This document shows positions 24,276-36,448 of a DNA stretch of 64,000 bases, one piece after another. Both the position numbers and the translations under genes were made by a program. This DNA comes from Pontederia crassipes (taxonomy: Eukaryota > Streptophyta > Magnoliopsida > Commelinales > Pontederiaceae). The stretch is taken from NCBI GenBank assembly GCA_030549335.1, contig CM060194.1, positions 68,918,077 to 68,982,076 of the forward strand, read 5' to 3'. The first letter of the stretch is position 1. Each line of letters opens with the position of its first letter. The notes under the pieces are model-generated. The model saw only the letters and a list, made by a program, of their open reading frames with translations. It did no database searches and had not been told where the DNA came from.

Positions 24276-25023
24276 ATCGTAATGAAAAATTACCTGTCAC
24301 GACAAGCTTCCACCTTCACCCAAACCTTAGATAACAAGGATATAAAAGGACAGGGCGAACAATGCTAAGGATGCATATTACATGAACTCTGGGAGTAAAT
24401 CAAAGCAAAACACAAATTGAAACTTACCAAAAGGGAGACCAAGTACAAAATGATGTCTTCCCTGGAAACATTAATTCATCTCCGCTGGAAACATTCAAAT
24501 CTTGCGTCAGTTTGGTGAACTGTTAAGAAAGAGGCAGCGATGCAGAGCCTAGAGATCGATCTCAGAAGCAAATCGCCGAGCCTTTATTTGACAGATGGAA
24601 GAAGAAGAAGAAAAAGAAAAGAAGACGAAGTTGGTATTATGATCATATTATATATATGGAGTTGCTGCTGCTGTTGCTTCCGAATTCGGGTCAACTGATG
24701 GAGCCACGGCAGTCGCTGCCTCGATCCTTTTTCTCGCAATAAAGAATGGAACTTCGCATCGGTTTTCGGCTCTTCCGATTTGTATATGACGGCCGCGCGC
24801 GCAACAACCGGCGATCGCAAAGCGGGCGCACGTAAACGAAGACTCGAAAAGACGATATTTCTTTTATCTTTTTCTTCGTCTCGGTTGCTCGTTGGCGACC
24901 ACGCACAGTGCAACGGCGACGCAGTCGCCAGTCGCGTAGACAAAAAGGTTTGGTGATGGATCCTTCAGCGAAGCAGCGCCCCCGCTTACAGAAGCATTAC
25001 ATTTGGACACGTAGATTTATATA
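24276..25023. other. 5' region of the Nudix gene
   Basis: Contains the leader and promoter of the minus-strand Nudix gene. The region 24690-24940 is GC-richer and open in two minus-strand frames, but neither begins a recognisable protein nor splices into the Nudix frame. A plausible leader-intron donor (CAG|GTAATT) lies just upstream of the ATG on the minus strand but no acceptor follows it before the ATG. Confidence 0.4.
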
Positions 25024-25541
25024 TAAAAAATGTTTATTTTCGTTAATCTCTTCTAAACTATTACAATTTTTTTAATTTCAAACTACGAATTTATTTTTTT
25101 TATTCTTAAACTATCACGACTTTTTCGCTTTAATTCTACATTTTCTATTATTTTTTTATTTATGAAAATACTAAATTATCTCTCCCTTCAAAAAAATATA
25201 AAATAACAAATAAAAAAATAAAAAAATAAAAAAAATCATTAGAATGATTAAAGTGGTAAAGAAAAAAAATTATCATTTATGAAAAAGACTAAATTATTCT
25301 CTCCTAATTTATTTTCATTTTTTTATATTTATTATTTGATGTCTTATAGAGGAAAGAATAATTTAGTCTTTTTACAAATAGATAAAATCAAAAGTAACGA
25401 AAAACATAATAGAAATAGACAGAATGATTAAAATAAAAAAATCATGATAGTTTAGAAATATAAAAAAAGTTCGTAATATAAAATTAAACGTGAAAAATTA
25501 TGATAATTTATGAGAGATTTATGAAAATAAACTTAAAAAAT
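25024..25541. mobile_element. Fold-back MITE-like element with long terminal inverted repeats
   Basis: The left half from GTTTATTTTC at 25032 and the right half ending GAAAATAAAC at 25532 are imperfect reverse complements over roughly 150-200 bp. They share blocks such as AAACTATCA(C/T)GA, ACGAA, TTTAATNNT and CTAAATTAT. The direct repeat TAAAAAAT at 25024-25031 and 25534-25541 would fit an 8-bp target duplication, but it is low-complexity. The centre also holds a direct and an inverted copy of a roughly 28-bp motif containing GACTAAATTATTCTCTCCT. There is no coding capacity. Structure is seen; superfamily (hAT- or Mutator-like) is inferred. Confidence 0.65.
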
Positions 25542-27577
25542 TAGTCTTTTTTATTTTACAAATTCCAATATATGTGGATAAGACAATCCGTAGGTTGGAA
25601 AGTAGTCCAATAATTTGAGCTTCATTCGACTAATTTAATATTTAAACAAATACGATATGAATAAACTCTTATCAACATAATAAGTTTAAATTTCAAACTT
25701 AAAATTAGTAACGCCCAATATTCTCCAAAGATAATTCTAATATCCCTCAGTCAATACTCTTAGGTATTTTTTGTATAATATCTTATCAAAAAATAGGGTA
25801 GGTCACTAGGTCACTGTGTAGCATCATTTTATTTATTTATTTATTTATTTTAATATACGATAGGTTATTTTGAAGAATGAAAAAAACTTTTAAAACTTTA
25901 TTTTTTATATATATTTGAAGTATTTTCAATTTTATACATTAAAATGTTAAATTACTTAGAGCTTTAAATTGAATAAAAAGCTTAAATTAGGGTATTGGAT
26001 AGAGTAAAACTTAGATTCCCGACACGTCTGATGTAAGGACGATCCAGTTTCTGATCCGATCATCAATTTTGAATCAATTGGGTCAAATTATTGGATTCAT
26101 TCGATCGATTCGACAAGGAGTTTGAACAAAGAAAATAATACACTAAAAAATGATAAAAATCTATGATGTTGTGACTTGTGAATGATGGATCTTGTACTTG
26201 CAATTGATTATTATACGTGGATGATTCATTTGGGGGTGGGGGAGGTAACATGAAGAAATCGAGTGTACGCTGAGTCATGTTGACTCTAGTAGCGGTGGGG
26301 GTTGGTGCCAGTAAATGCCATCTCTACTTAGAAAAATATTTCATGTTCAAGTGTCAATTATATATATATATTTCAATGTTTTGTACTATTGTTTCGGTGA
26401 AATGAATTCGTGCACGGTGCTGTTTGGTACTTTAATATTTACTAGTCTAAGAAGATGTACGTCTCTTATAAATTATTTTAATGTAAATAAAAAATAATAC
26501 ATTAAATAAATTAAACTTCATTATAGATTTACATCAAATTACCAAATATTTTTTTTATAAACTACATTCTTTTCTTTATTTCTTGCGCATGAATATTATT
26601 TCTTAAAAAATAGAAATAATTATTGTCCTTGATCATTATAAAAGTTATCATAATTGAAAATTATTTACGTTGAACTTTGAATAGTACTATTGTATCATAT
26701 GAAGTCAATGAATACATTTTCTCTAACTCTATTTTTTGATAAATTTTTTTCTACATAGTGTAACAAAAAAAATCCTTCTAATAAAATATCATTAATTTTT
26801 TCTCTCATTTTTTTTATTTTTTTTATTTCATATAATTTTTAAAGAATTTATACATGGTAGTTCTCTTACTTATGTGTGTAGCTTATTTGTAGAGAAAATT
26901 TTACACATGTTAATTCTTTTCTATTGTATACTTCATTTACACTTGACCTATTAACAATAACGTTAATGAGATTATAGTAAGACAATTAATATAATATTTT
27001 ATTTGTTTGATAAATGGAACACTAGTCTTTGAACCATATATTCTTTATGGTGAATCAAAAGTAAAAAAAAATTCAACCAACTTCACAAGATGATGTATAT
27101 CAACAATTATAATACATATTTATCTCATCGACAACAATTGATGAATCGTCCTCATGAGCACTTCTAGAAAAATCCATAGTAATACGATCATGTCATTTGT
27201 TGACATATTTGAATAAATATTTGATGGGCCTTCATTGGTTACACAATTCCATATTAATACGAGCATCATACTTCAATAATAAGAGTTGATTGTTGGAATA
27301 AGAGTGATAAAATAAAATAAATATTATTATCCTAAATTGAACTCTTATCCCATTGTAGATGTTTATTTCAAGTCAACTAATGTTGATATATTCACTTAAC
27401 ATATATAAGGTGCGACTATTTACTATTAAAAAAGTAAAGCAATATTTCTTCACCTAACCAATATAAAGTAGGTCATCTCAAAGTGACTGCATAATATAAA
27501 CAAAGTAAAACAACTACAATATCATAAAAAAAAAGTAAGACTATGCAAAGTGGATCATTACATATGATCACATTGAT

Positions 27578-27582
<5 letters not shown>
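25542..27582. other. AT-rich repeat-like intergenic DNA
   Basis: No gene recognised; includes an (ATTT)n tract near 25828-25850 and short runs of A and T. Confidence 0.5.
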
Positions 27583-27637
<55 letters not shown>

Positions 27638-27654
27638 CATACATATATATATAT
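27583..27654. repeat. (AT)n/(ACAT)n microsatellite left of the GC-rich element
   Basis: About 25 AT units, then ACATACATACAT and more AT. It ends where the terminal inverted repeat of the GC-rich element begins. Confidence 0.9.
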
Positions 27655-28889
27655 GGATTTAATGGGGATCCTCCTCCCCCCTTACAAGGGGGAGGAATCC
27701 CCTCCTCCCATCCGCGTCCGTCGGATCTTGTGAAAGAAAAGAATGGTCTTTTATAACTACACTATCACGTAACTCTTTTTTCTATACTAACTAATAGGCT
27801 TAGGCTGGCGGTAGTTAATTGGAAGGATGCCCGAACACTCTTCTTCGAAGATTTCTCTTCCAACCTTCTCTCTTTGAGAACTTGTGGTTGTTTTTATGGT
27901 TCAAATTCATTTTTTCAGTTTTTTTATCCAATTTTTTAGCGGTTCAGGTGTGGAGATGTCAGATGTGCTGCCCCTCCTCCCTTTGCTGCGCGTCCTCGCT
28001 TGCCACCGATCGGCCTCGCCGTCGCGTGTCCTCCCTCGCCGCCGATCGACCTCCTACGCCGCCGCGCTTCCACCCTCGCCGTCAATCAGCCTCCCACGAC
28101 GCCAATCGGCCTCCATCGCTGCCGCACGACATCTCTCACGACGATCGGTCCTAGAAATCTCCCCCTCTCGTCGTTTATCGGCCTCCCACGCCACCAATTG
28201 GCCTCCCTCGGGCCGCGCGACATTTCTCACGGCGATCGGCCCTAGAAATCTTCCCCCTAGCTGCCCACCGTCGTTCATCCCCACCGCATGCCTGTCGTCA
28301 TCCCCACCGCCTGCCCATCGTCTTCCAAGTGAAGCGTCGTTCGTCCCCGCCGCGCCGCACGAATCGTCGTCGTCCTCGCCGCGCGACCCTCGTCATCCTC
28401 GGTGCACGATCATCGTCGTATCGTCGTGTGTCCGTTGGCGTCCCCATCGAGCGAAATCTTCCCTGCCATGCCGTGCAAACCATCGTTGTCCTCGCCGTGC
28501 CCCTCCTCATTCAATGCGACCACCATGGTTTCCCTGTAACACGACCCTTGTCTTCCCAGTGAAGCGCCCCTCGTCGTCGTTGTCTTCACAGACCACTTCG
28601 ATGCGACATTGTCGCCGCTCGCCACTGCTTGTTGTCGCCGTGAGATCGTCGCCGCCACCGGTAGGTCGTCGTCGCCGCCGCTTGCTTCCGCCATGAGGAC
28701 GTCGCCGCCGCCGCAAGCTGCCACTCACAGTCATTGTCGAACATGAACCACAAAAAAAAACCTGAAAAAAATGAGTTTTACGCATTTGAACTGCAAAAAC
28801 ATCCCGCCCGTCGGATCTCCATCCGACGGGCGCGGTTGGGGGGAGGGGGGTCCTCCCCCCTTATAGGGTGGAGGATCTCCATTAAATCC
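27655..28889. mobile_element. GC-rich TIR element (about 1.24 kb) inserted in a TA microsatellite
   Basis: The left end starts GGATTTAATGGGGATCC and the complement of the right end starts GGATTTAATGGAGATCC. Similarity continues over about 65-70 bp through GGGGGAGGA, CCGCG(T/C)CCGTCGGAT. Each end also has a subterminal hairpin (CCTCC...GGAGG). Both sides are TA/AT simple repeats, so the target duplication is masked. The interior, about 27.96-28.73 kb, is strikingly GC-rich and made of degenerate CGCCGATCGGCCTCC-like units. It is open in several frames on both strands, giving Arg/Ser/Pro-rich translations of up to 270 residues with no recognisable domain, and no transposase was found. It is best read as a non-autonomous DNA transposon that may carry captured GC-rich sequence. 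A link to Micron-type elements that sit in TA repeats is an inference. Confidence 0.7.
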
Positions 28890-29690
28890 TATATATATAT
28901 ATATATATATGTATGTATATATGTATGTATGTATGTATATGTAAAATTGATGAAATATTATTGTAATACTTTTTAAAATGTTTAATTTTAAATAATGTAT
29001 CTTTGTGCATTTACTATGTAGTTGATTTTGCGCGTTGTTTGACTATATTATTATAGAATAGAATTTTTTTTTGGAGAAATAATAAAATAAAATATGAAAT
29101 AATGCTATAAATATAGAGGCAATATATGTGCATCACATATTATATAGCTTACTTTTATGTAGCTTAAGGAAAAACTAAGAGCATAATATTATAAGAATAA
29201 GTAAAAAATTACTACAAACAAAAATAATAAAAGAATATGTTTCTATATTGTAAAATCATCTGAAGAGAATATATGTTGTTTGATTTTTTTTCGTTCCAAA
29301 ACTTCCCACAATCTCACAACACATATGTTTAAATTCCTTTGAAATTTGTTTGATTAATGCATTCATGGTATCACATTATTTAAATCATAATAGAAAAAAT
29401 ATATATGCATGTGTGTGTCTATGCTTATATAAACATAGGAAATATTTTTTCTCATCATTGTTTATTTATAAACTAATTTAAAAGTTTTTAACATGTGATG
29501 TGACATATACTATTTCTATTTTTTTCCTTTTAGAAGTATATTTTATTTATTTATTTGATAAAATACTTTTGCTCAAATTGAATTAACGTTTCTCAATAAA
29601 TAATTATTATATAATCATAATATTATGATATTTGAGAATTACTAAAATTTTTATGGCAATTAAAAATGATCAATGGGTCATACTACTTTT

Positions 29691-29694
<4 letters not shown>
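28890..29694. other. AT-rich intergenic DNA with (TATG)n
   Basis: The right-hand TA microsatellite (28890-28910) grades into TATG repeats (to about 28940), followed by AT-rich DNA without recognised genes. Confidence 0.5.

Positions 29695-29740
<46 letters not shown>
29695..29740. repeat. (AT)n microsatellite
   Basis: About 22 uninterrupted AT units. Confidence 0.95.
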
Positions 29741-29742
<2 letters not shown>

Positions 29743-30043
29743 CTTTATATGGAAAAAAATGCAACATTTAAAGTATATTGAAAAGAGGATTTCAAAAAGG
29801 GTGGTATAATTGTATTAAACACATTGTGTGTATATATGTATGTATGCTTGTGTGGGTGTGTGTGGGTGTGTATATATATATATATAATCACTTTATATAA
29901 AATTTTGTTTTTAAAAACTAATTTTATCTTATTTTTAAAAAATAATTTATCGAACTAAACTCTTGCTTATAAATGTATTTTTCTTTTATAATTATTATTA
30001 CTGTTTTAAAAAATTTAAAGCAATAAGAAATGATAGTTTAGGC

Positions 30044-30045
<2 letters not shown>

Positions 30046-30124
<79 letters not shown>
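30046..30124. repeat. (AAT)n microsatellite, about 26 units
   Basis: Perfect AAT/ATA trinucleotide tract of about 79 bp. Confidence 0.97.
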
Positions 30125-30125
<1 letters not shown>

Positions 30126-31700
30126 GAATTGAATATTAGTTGATTAATTATATTTCATACATCATTTTTAGGTTATCGACATAAAATATACTTTAGATTA
30201 ATATTATTTTTCTTAATTTATATGGTAAAATAAAAAAAATAAAATTATATTTAAAAATAATGTCAAATAATTATTGTGCCATTACCATCTATGAGAATAT
30301 TTAATTGAATATATTGGATAGGGTCCAACTATGTTAAAATACGATTCAATTTTGTTTTTCTATAGGGTTATTATCAAAGAACTCCCGCATTATTATTCTT
30401 ATTAGTGTGATGGATATCGCGCGCGATGATACGAAATTAGATGAATTGAATATTTATAAAATAAATAAATATTAGTTTGATATTTTTTATGCTATTTAAT
30501 GAATATGATAACCATAACTTAAAGAAATAACTTATTAGTTTATCTAATTATATATCTTTGTGGTCATATTATTATAGAATGATGTTTGCATGATGTGTGA
30601 ATCATATAATAATAATAAAATTTAAATAATTTGATATTTCGAACAAAATATTAAATTTAAAATGTTAATAAATATATAAAATTATTCCTAAATCATACTT
30701 TGTGTGAATAAATTATTTCCTTAATCACCTAAGACTATTTTTTTCTAAAATAAAACTCCACAATAAAATTAGTGCCCAAATAATTATTATTTAAAAATCA
30801 TGCTAAAATTTAATAGAAAATAGAAATAAACACTCGGTATAAAACTACCATCATTATATTAAATTTTAGTCATAACACTTTTATAAAAAAGATTTCTTAT
30901 TTTGATCAAAACTATTTAATAATATTTTTTTTCTAAATACTTGAGAATATGTAATGATTATTGCTATTTTTAATTTCAACAACAATAATACATCATTCTT
31001 AGATACCACAAGTTTTAAAGTTGACATAATATGATCCATTTTAGAATTTTAGTAATATACTATTTTACTAAGATCAGTTAAATTGACAACACACAATAAA
31101 AATATTATATTGTAATATTTCACATAATATGATTGTTTATTTATCTATTTTTATTTATTAATAAATACTTTAATTTTCATTACTTTTTAGTTAAGTATTT
31201 ATTTTATTATATAAGAGTATAATCCTAAAATTGGTGTTTTGCACTTCAACCACAAATATATATATATATATATATATTCAAAGTTTTAATTTATTTTAAG
31301 ACTAAAAATGTCTCAACACATTAACTTTCAAATGTAATTATCTACTTTGCTTCATAGATTGCTTTCAACTTTTAGAATTTAAACAATAATGTATATATAA
31401 CAGGATTAGATATAAGAATTTGTGAATAGCACAACCAAGTGAAAAAAATGCATGTCGCCTAAAAATAAGGTTTTATGTAGATTGTGTCGTTAAGATTTTA
31501 AAATATTTAGAACTTGTCATATGCATTTTGAGGTTCAATTGAATTGAATTTTGGATAGCATAATGTGTTCCCAAATAATTATAAAAGAATATCAAAGGAA
31601 ATATTCTTAAACAAATTTATAATATAATGCATCTCACATAGAAATATGTTAAGAGAGAAATATGAATTTGATGTGACTCGTGATGGTTTATCAATGTAAC
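30125..31700. other. Very AT-rich intergenic DNA
   Basis: No gene or structured element recognised; a short (AT)n lies near 31256-31277. Confidence 0.5.
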
Positions 31701-33574
31701 TGTAACAACTCAAAAAAAAAAAAAAGAGCTGATACAACAAGAAGAAATGGCCAGCACCTCATAACAACCAAGATTCCAAGAAATCAAGAAATTGACCACG
31801 TATCAATAGTAATGTGGATATGGAGATGTTAATAAGATAAAAACCGTACATGTGCCATTAAAGAAAGAGAGATAAACTCTGGTTACATTATACTCATAAT
31901 GCTTAAGAGATCAGCCACCGCCCCGTAACTTCCTCTCCGTGCACACTCTGCTGAAAGTTTTGGGATTTCTTGGCTGAGGATGTCCCGTAGAGGAGCCACG
32001 TGCACACGAGCAGTAAGCGGGGGCGTGACATCGCTGATCCGGATGAATCTGCGCATACAAATGTGAAAATCAGGTGGGTAAATCGAAATCACCTTGTATG
32101 ACCTTTGAATTATTCTAATTCATGCCCTAATTGATTATGAAACGAAAGAGATTAAGAAAAAATTCTCTAGGGTTATCGTTTGATTTATTAAATTCTTGTT
32201 TGAATTGTTTGATTGTTTGAATTAATCCGTTCTGTTCTATTATGTTTGATTGATTGCTAGGAGTTAGGAATTAGATTAAGATGAGTTTATGTTGGAAATT
32301 TTCAGGAATAATCGAAGTCTGCAACCTTTTTGGACACCGACCGATCGATCGGTCCTCAGACATTGTCAGCAACCGATTGATCGATAACATGTCTACAGCC
32401 GATTTTTGCATATGTCCATCGGTCGACCGATCCCTGTCCGGTCGATCGATCCTTACCCATCGGAACGGATCGACCGATCCAATTAGTCCGAATCAACCAA
32501 CCGGTCGACTGATCTGAACAGACCGGTCGATCGACCCGCAGACCACCGGTCGACCGTTCCCCTAGATCAGTCGATCGATTTTCAGGAAACCCTTTTTATT
32601 AGATTTATTAATTATTTCCATTTTTAATCCAAATATTACTTATATATAATTGATCCTATTTTTCTGACCCCACAGAGATCCATCATAGATTTTCAAGATC
32701 TGTCATTCTATTGATTTGTTTATTATTGATCTTATCGAATCCATTGAACAAATAATAAAGAGCCACAAGTTATTAAAAATGATTAATAAGTTCAGATGAA
32801 AGATTAACAATGGGTTGCCAGTCCAAGTCAAGTGCAACAAGATAAAGGTAACTCCCTTGGTCATGGTTTGATCACCCACTGACCCGCACAAGGCCGTATC
32901 ATTTGCTCGGCATACTCCAAGAATTAAAGTCACCTAAAGTCACCCTGATTCTAATAATAACCTAAGATTATGAAGCATGTTTACGTCAAGTTAAGTATGT
33001 CATGATTTCAAGTTTACTAAGTATCATTTGATTCTCATGATTCATGATATATGCTGATTATTACCCTCATTTTTATTATGATCTATGATACTGACATGTT
33101 ATCCTTTCACGTTCAAGTTAAGCATGATTATTTACTGCTGATTATTTTATTCATATCATGCATTGTATATCATGTGATTCTTCACTAGGTTGTAAAGCTT
33201 ACGGAAGGACCTCCTCCCCTATGTCTGATTTTCACAGGTCAGTGACGTGGTGGAATAGGCATGTGGTGATGAAGCTCAGGCGATAAGACAGTACATGAAC
33301 TACAGGGCTTTTAGATTGTCTTTTAGTTTTTCTTTACCTTCCGCATTTTAGATTCATGATGTAAAACTTATTTTATTTCTTAGCATATAGCCACTTTTAA
33401 ACTTTCGCAAATTAAAGTTATCATTTTCTTTATTTTCTTTATTATTCTTTATTCCGCTGACGTGTCTCGATTCTTGACTAAGATACGATCAATATTATGG
33501 TCAAAGTCATAGCATGCCGTAGCATCTCCGAGTTGGTCTTCATCACGTGACGGGGTCGATTTGGAGACGTTACA
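31701..33574 (+). mobile_element. LTR of a Ty3/gypsy-type retrotransposon, plus orientation, followed by a primer-binding site
   Basis: Begins TGTAACAACTC and ends GGAGACGTTACA, so the termini TGTAAC/GTTACA are inverted repeats. Four bases later comes the primer-binding site TGGTATCAGAGC (33579-33590), complementary to the 3' end of initiator tRNA-Met. About 1.87 kb long. A cluster of GGTCGACC-related palindromes lies at 32336-32575. The central and 3' parts match the inverted LTR at about 40.5-42.6 kb, for example the GGTCATGGTTTGATCACCCA segment. No gag or pol could be read downstream, so this is a 5' LTR plus leader fragment rather than a complete element. Confidence 0.8.
32336..32575. repeat. 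Cluster of GGTCGACC / ATCGATCGAT palindromes in the plus-orientation LTR
   Basis: About ten copies of ATCGGTCGACCGATC-like or CGGTCGATCGATC-like words in 240 bp, separated by 10-25 bp of unrelated sequence. Confidence 0.8.
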
Positions 33575-33578
33575 TTTA

Positions 33579-33590
33579 TGGTATCAGAGC
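33579..33590 (+). promoter_or_regulatory. Retrotransposon primer-binding site (initiator tRNA-Met type)
   Basis: TGGTATCAGAGC, four bases after the LTR end GTTACA. This is the standard plant gypsy/copia priming sequence. Confidence 0.85.
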
Positions 33591-35034
33591 ATAAAGTCAG
33601 GACTCTCTTGACGTCCTAGTGTATAGAATAGTATGGTATTGATTCATGTGCTATCGTCGAGCAGTCGTCACACCCTCCACCGTAAAGTACAAGTAAGATC
33701 TTTCTTGCTTTGAGTTATTCTTTATTGATGTATTGATATGTATTTCACATGAGTGGTTGATTCTTAAGGAGGTTATTCTGTATGGTAGGAATCAACTTAA
33801 ATGTTATTAGTGATTAGACAAAAAGGGTCATAAAGGTTACGAACAAATTGGAACAAAATATGTAATAAGTATGTGAATAAATATACTCACGTGAAGAATG
33901 AGTCTTACAGATATTTAAGAAAATAAAATATATGTTTCTTATAATTCATGTTGTCCATCTCTTTCATGATCGCTCTATTCACGGACTTCTTCTGCTGACT
34001 GCAGCAGTATGAAGAGGAAAATGAATAGGCATATCAGTTGCAAAGAGATGTAGATTTAAGAAAGAAACGAGGAAATTATAAGAGTAATTAAAGGATTCGA
34101 TTCACTGAATACGTAGGTGTGAGATGATTTCAAATAGTAGAAGTGGAATCAAGCATGTCTAAGATATGATTTATCGTTATGACTTATGTGGTTCCATTGG
34201 TCTACCAATATAGGGGTTTAATAAATTACCTTATATGTATATTGATAAATATGGATCCATAATGCTCATTGTGCCTTAGACTTCATATGACCCCTCTATA
34301 TCATGTTGATAAAGGTTCTAAGCAAATCTAAATTAGTTATACGCAATTCTTAGTTGGATTACCTTATTTGAAAAAAAGAATTAAAATTATTAATTATGTT
34401 CAAGTTATGAAATATCTGTATACAAGAGTTTTAAGAATTAGTGAGCTGCCCAAGAATCATGTATAAGGTATGGATAGACAAATATAGAAGTTTAAAGGGT
34501 TGAGAAGTCACATTGGCTTGAATAAATATTAGAAGAAATTTTCAATAAGTGACTGTCTGAGTTAATCGAACATTTAGATCTAGCATACTCATACACATAT
34601 GTACATATAACATAGTATACTTATAAATATATAAAGATAAATAAATGAATAGATTTAATTAATTTAGTTTAGTATATAGTAGATTTGAAATTTTATTAAT
34701 ATGAAGTATATTTTATATAGCTATTATTAAAGAATTAATTCTCTATCATCGCAATGTAAATATATTTTCAAAATAGACTAACATGGTTGATAAAAGAATT
34801 ATATAAGAACAAGTAGTGCATGAAAGGGTTAAATGAATGTGAGAAATTTTGAAAAGATTTAAAGTATCTTAATTGAGATATGCTTAAGAAGGATATGAGG
34901 CCCCAACCATTGAATATTAAAATATCAAAACATCAAGTGGGAAAATTTTAGAAAGTATGGAAGGCTAAGGTAAAGTATGAGAAATTTTATAAGTCTCCTA
35001 TAAGATTTCTGGAGAAGCAAGTTATGAACCTAAG
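33591..35034. other. Gypsy leader and unrecognised decayed sequence
   Basis: The first few hundred bases look like a retrotransposon untranslated leader. After that no gag or pol motif could be read in any frame. A short stretch just before 35034 may belong to the Harbinger element. Confidence 0.4.
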
Positions 35035-35632
35035 ATGGATGATTATGAAGTAAACTATAAGTTTTTAATTGGTTTATCGAAGAAATTGGTTATCGAAGCA
35101 AATTTAGTAGAACAAGAAGTAGCAATGAAGAGGATGCATCTCATAGAACAAATGCTTTTCTTTCAACAACATAAGAACGCCACCGCAGATGGGTGTTGGG
35201 CTAAGTTGGAGGAAAGGATGTTCAATCTTTCTTCACATGTTAAGTTGGCCATTACTGATGCGTTTAAGGACGAGAAGGAGTTATGGACATTCATGAAGTG
35301 CGACGATGAAATGCTTCAAGTTTGGATATCTCGAAAGGTGTCCGATTACTATCGTTTACTCCTTCCCCCGATGCCAGTTGTGCCCTCATTTGCTGCACCT
35401 GCTTTTACTTCCACGGTCACCTATGCCGCTTTCAATCCCTGCTATAGGTCTAAGCGGTATGGCCAATCCCTTTGCCATGTATCAAGGTATGCCGAGTCCA
35501 TTTGAAGCGGCCAATCCGTATTTTAGTCCAACCAAAGTAAGGCCTGCGAATCCTGGTTTTGCATTACCTTCACGTCCTTTTATTCCACCTAGATCCAGTG
35601 GGGCCGAGGCTCTCTCGAGCGACACGGAGTAG
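35035..35632 (+). pseudogene. PIF/Harbinger-associated ORF1-like (Myb/L10-type) fragment, frameshifted
   Basis: Frame 1 from 35035 reads KKLVIEANLVEQEVAMKRMH, then LSSHVKLAITDAFKDEKELW and TFMKCDDEMLQVWI. This resembles the C-terminal helical part of the Myb-like/trihelix ORF1 product of plant PIF/Harbinger transposons and the host proteins derived from it (pattern: ...A..AF.DD...F......R..W). Near 35430-35460 the reading passes to another frame, which continues GLSGMANPFAMYQGMPSPFE to the stop at 35632, so there is at least one frameshift. No DNA-binding domain was seen upstream. It is on the same strand as, and 300 bp before, the transposase, which fits the two-ORF layout of the superfamily. 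Identification is by recalled pattern. Confidence 0.5.
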
Positions 35633-35936
35633 CATGTGCCTCTATGTAAAGTGAAATAGTTGTAGGTGGCATAGTCGTGTACTTTTGACAGAACATTATG
35701 CAGTAGCTCATGTACTTTTTAGTATTAGTAACTTATGTAATAGCTGTTGTACTTTTGTAATAGCCTCTATGCAGAACATTATGTAGTAGCTTATCTAATG
35801 TCTATGCGTGTAATATTCGTACATGTCATGTACTTTTCATTTCATCATGGTCGGAAATGTCATGTACTATTGCTACAAAATATCCTATTACTCTTTTTGT
35901 CATTCAAACATGACTATCTTCTTCTTGTTATGCTAG

Positions 35937-36448
35937 ATGAATTTTGAACAAATGTGGTCCTCTATCATTGAGGAGGAATTTACCTCACTTCAAGCAGATT
36001 TCTTATCGTTTAGCGGTACTAAATTTGGTGGTTCATCTTCGTCCATTGAGCAAGTGCCGAGGATGCCTTGCAGGACACGTCCATTCACGGGAGGTCAACT
36101 TGTTAATGAAATATTGAATGGACATCACAAAAGAGGGTACCATCATTTCAGACTCCAAAATACAACTTTCTTGATATTGGAGGAGTTGCTAGTATCTCGA
36201 GGGTTGCATCTACCATGAACGTTAGTGCACGAGAACAGCTGACCATTTTCTTATATGCCATTCGGTGCGATGAAACAAATAGAGACATGCAAGAGGAGTT
36301 CCAACACTTCGGAGAAACAATATCTCGTCACTTTAGGCAGGTATTGATAGCAATTTGTTCGTTGAGCGACGAGTTCATACCACTTCCAGTGAGGATTCAG
36401 AAGTTTATTGTCATAGCATGTTGTGTGATACTACATAATATCCGGTGA
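35937..36448 (+). pseudogene. PIF/Harbinger transposase, N-terminal part, frameshifted
   Basis: Starts MNFEQMWSSIIEEEFTSLQ and contains CRTRPFTGGQLVNEILNGH, then FRLQNTTFLILEELLVSRGL. In a shifted frame from 36215 it continues VSAREQLTIFLYAIRCDETN and FQHFGETISRHFRQVLIAIC. This is the conserved region before the DDE domain of plant PIF/Harbinger transposases (typically ...GETISRHF..VL.AI..L). One frameshift lies at 36215. After FIPLPV (about 36390) the sequence jumps to RIQKFIVIACCVILHN, which belongs near the C-terminus of the transposase, so the catalytic core is missing from this point on the plus strand. Confidence 0.8.

Noticed and set aside
24584-24943. 119-residue minus-strand frame upstream of the Nudix gene as an N-terminal extension
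   Set aside because: It contains no donor that joins it in frame to the Nudix exons, and the family protein begins well with the ATG at 24275.
27884-28696. 270-residue Arg/Ser/Pro-rich frame
   Set aside because: The GC-rich degenerate repeat is open in several frames on both strands; no domain, no upstream promoter and a position inside a TIR element. Treated as composition-driven.
32336-32575. CRISPR-like array
   Set aside because: The repeated words are short, variable and irregularly spaced, in a eukaryotic LTR; there is no repeat-spacer period.
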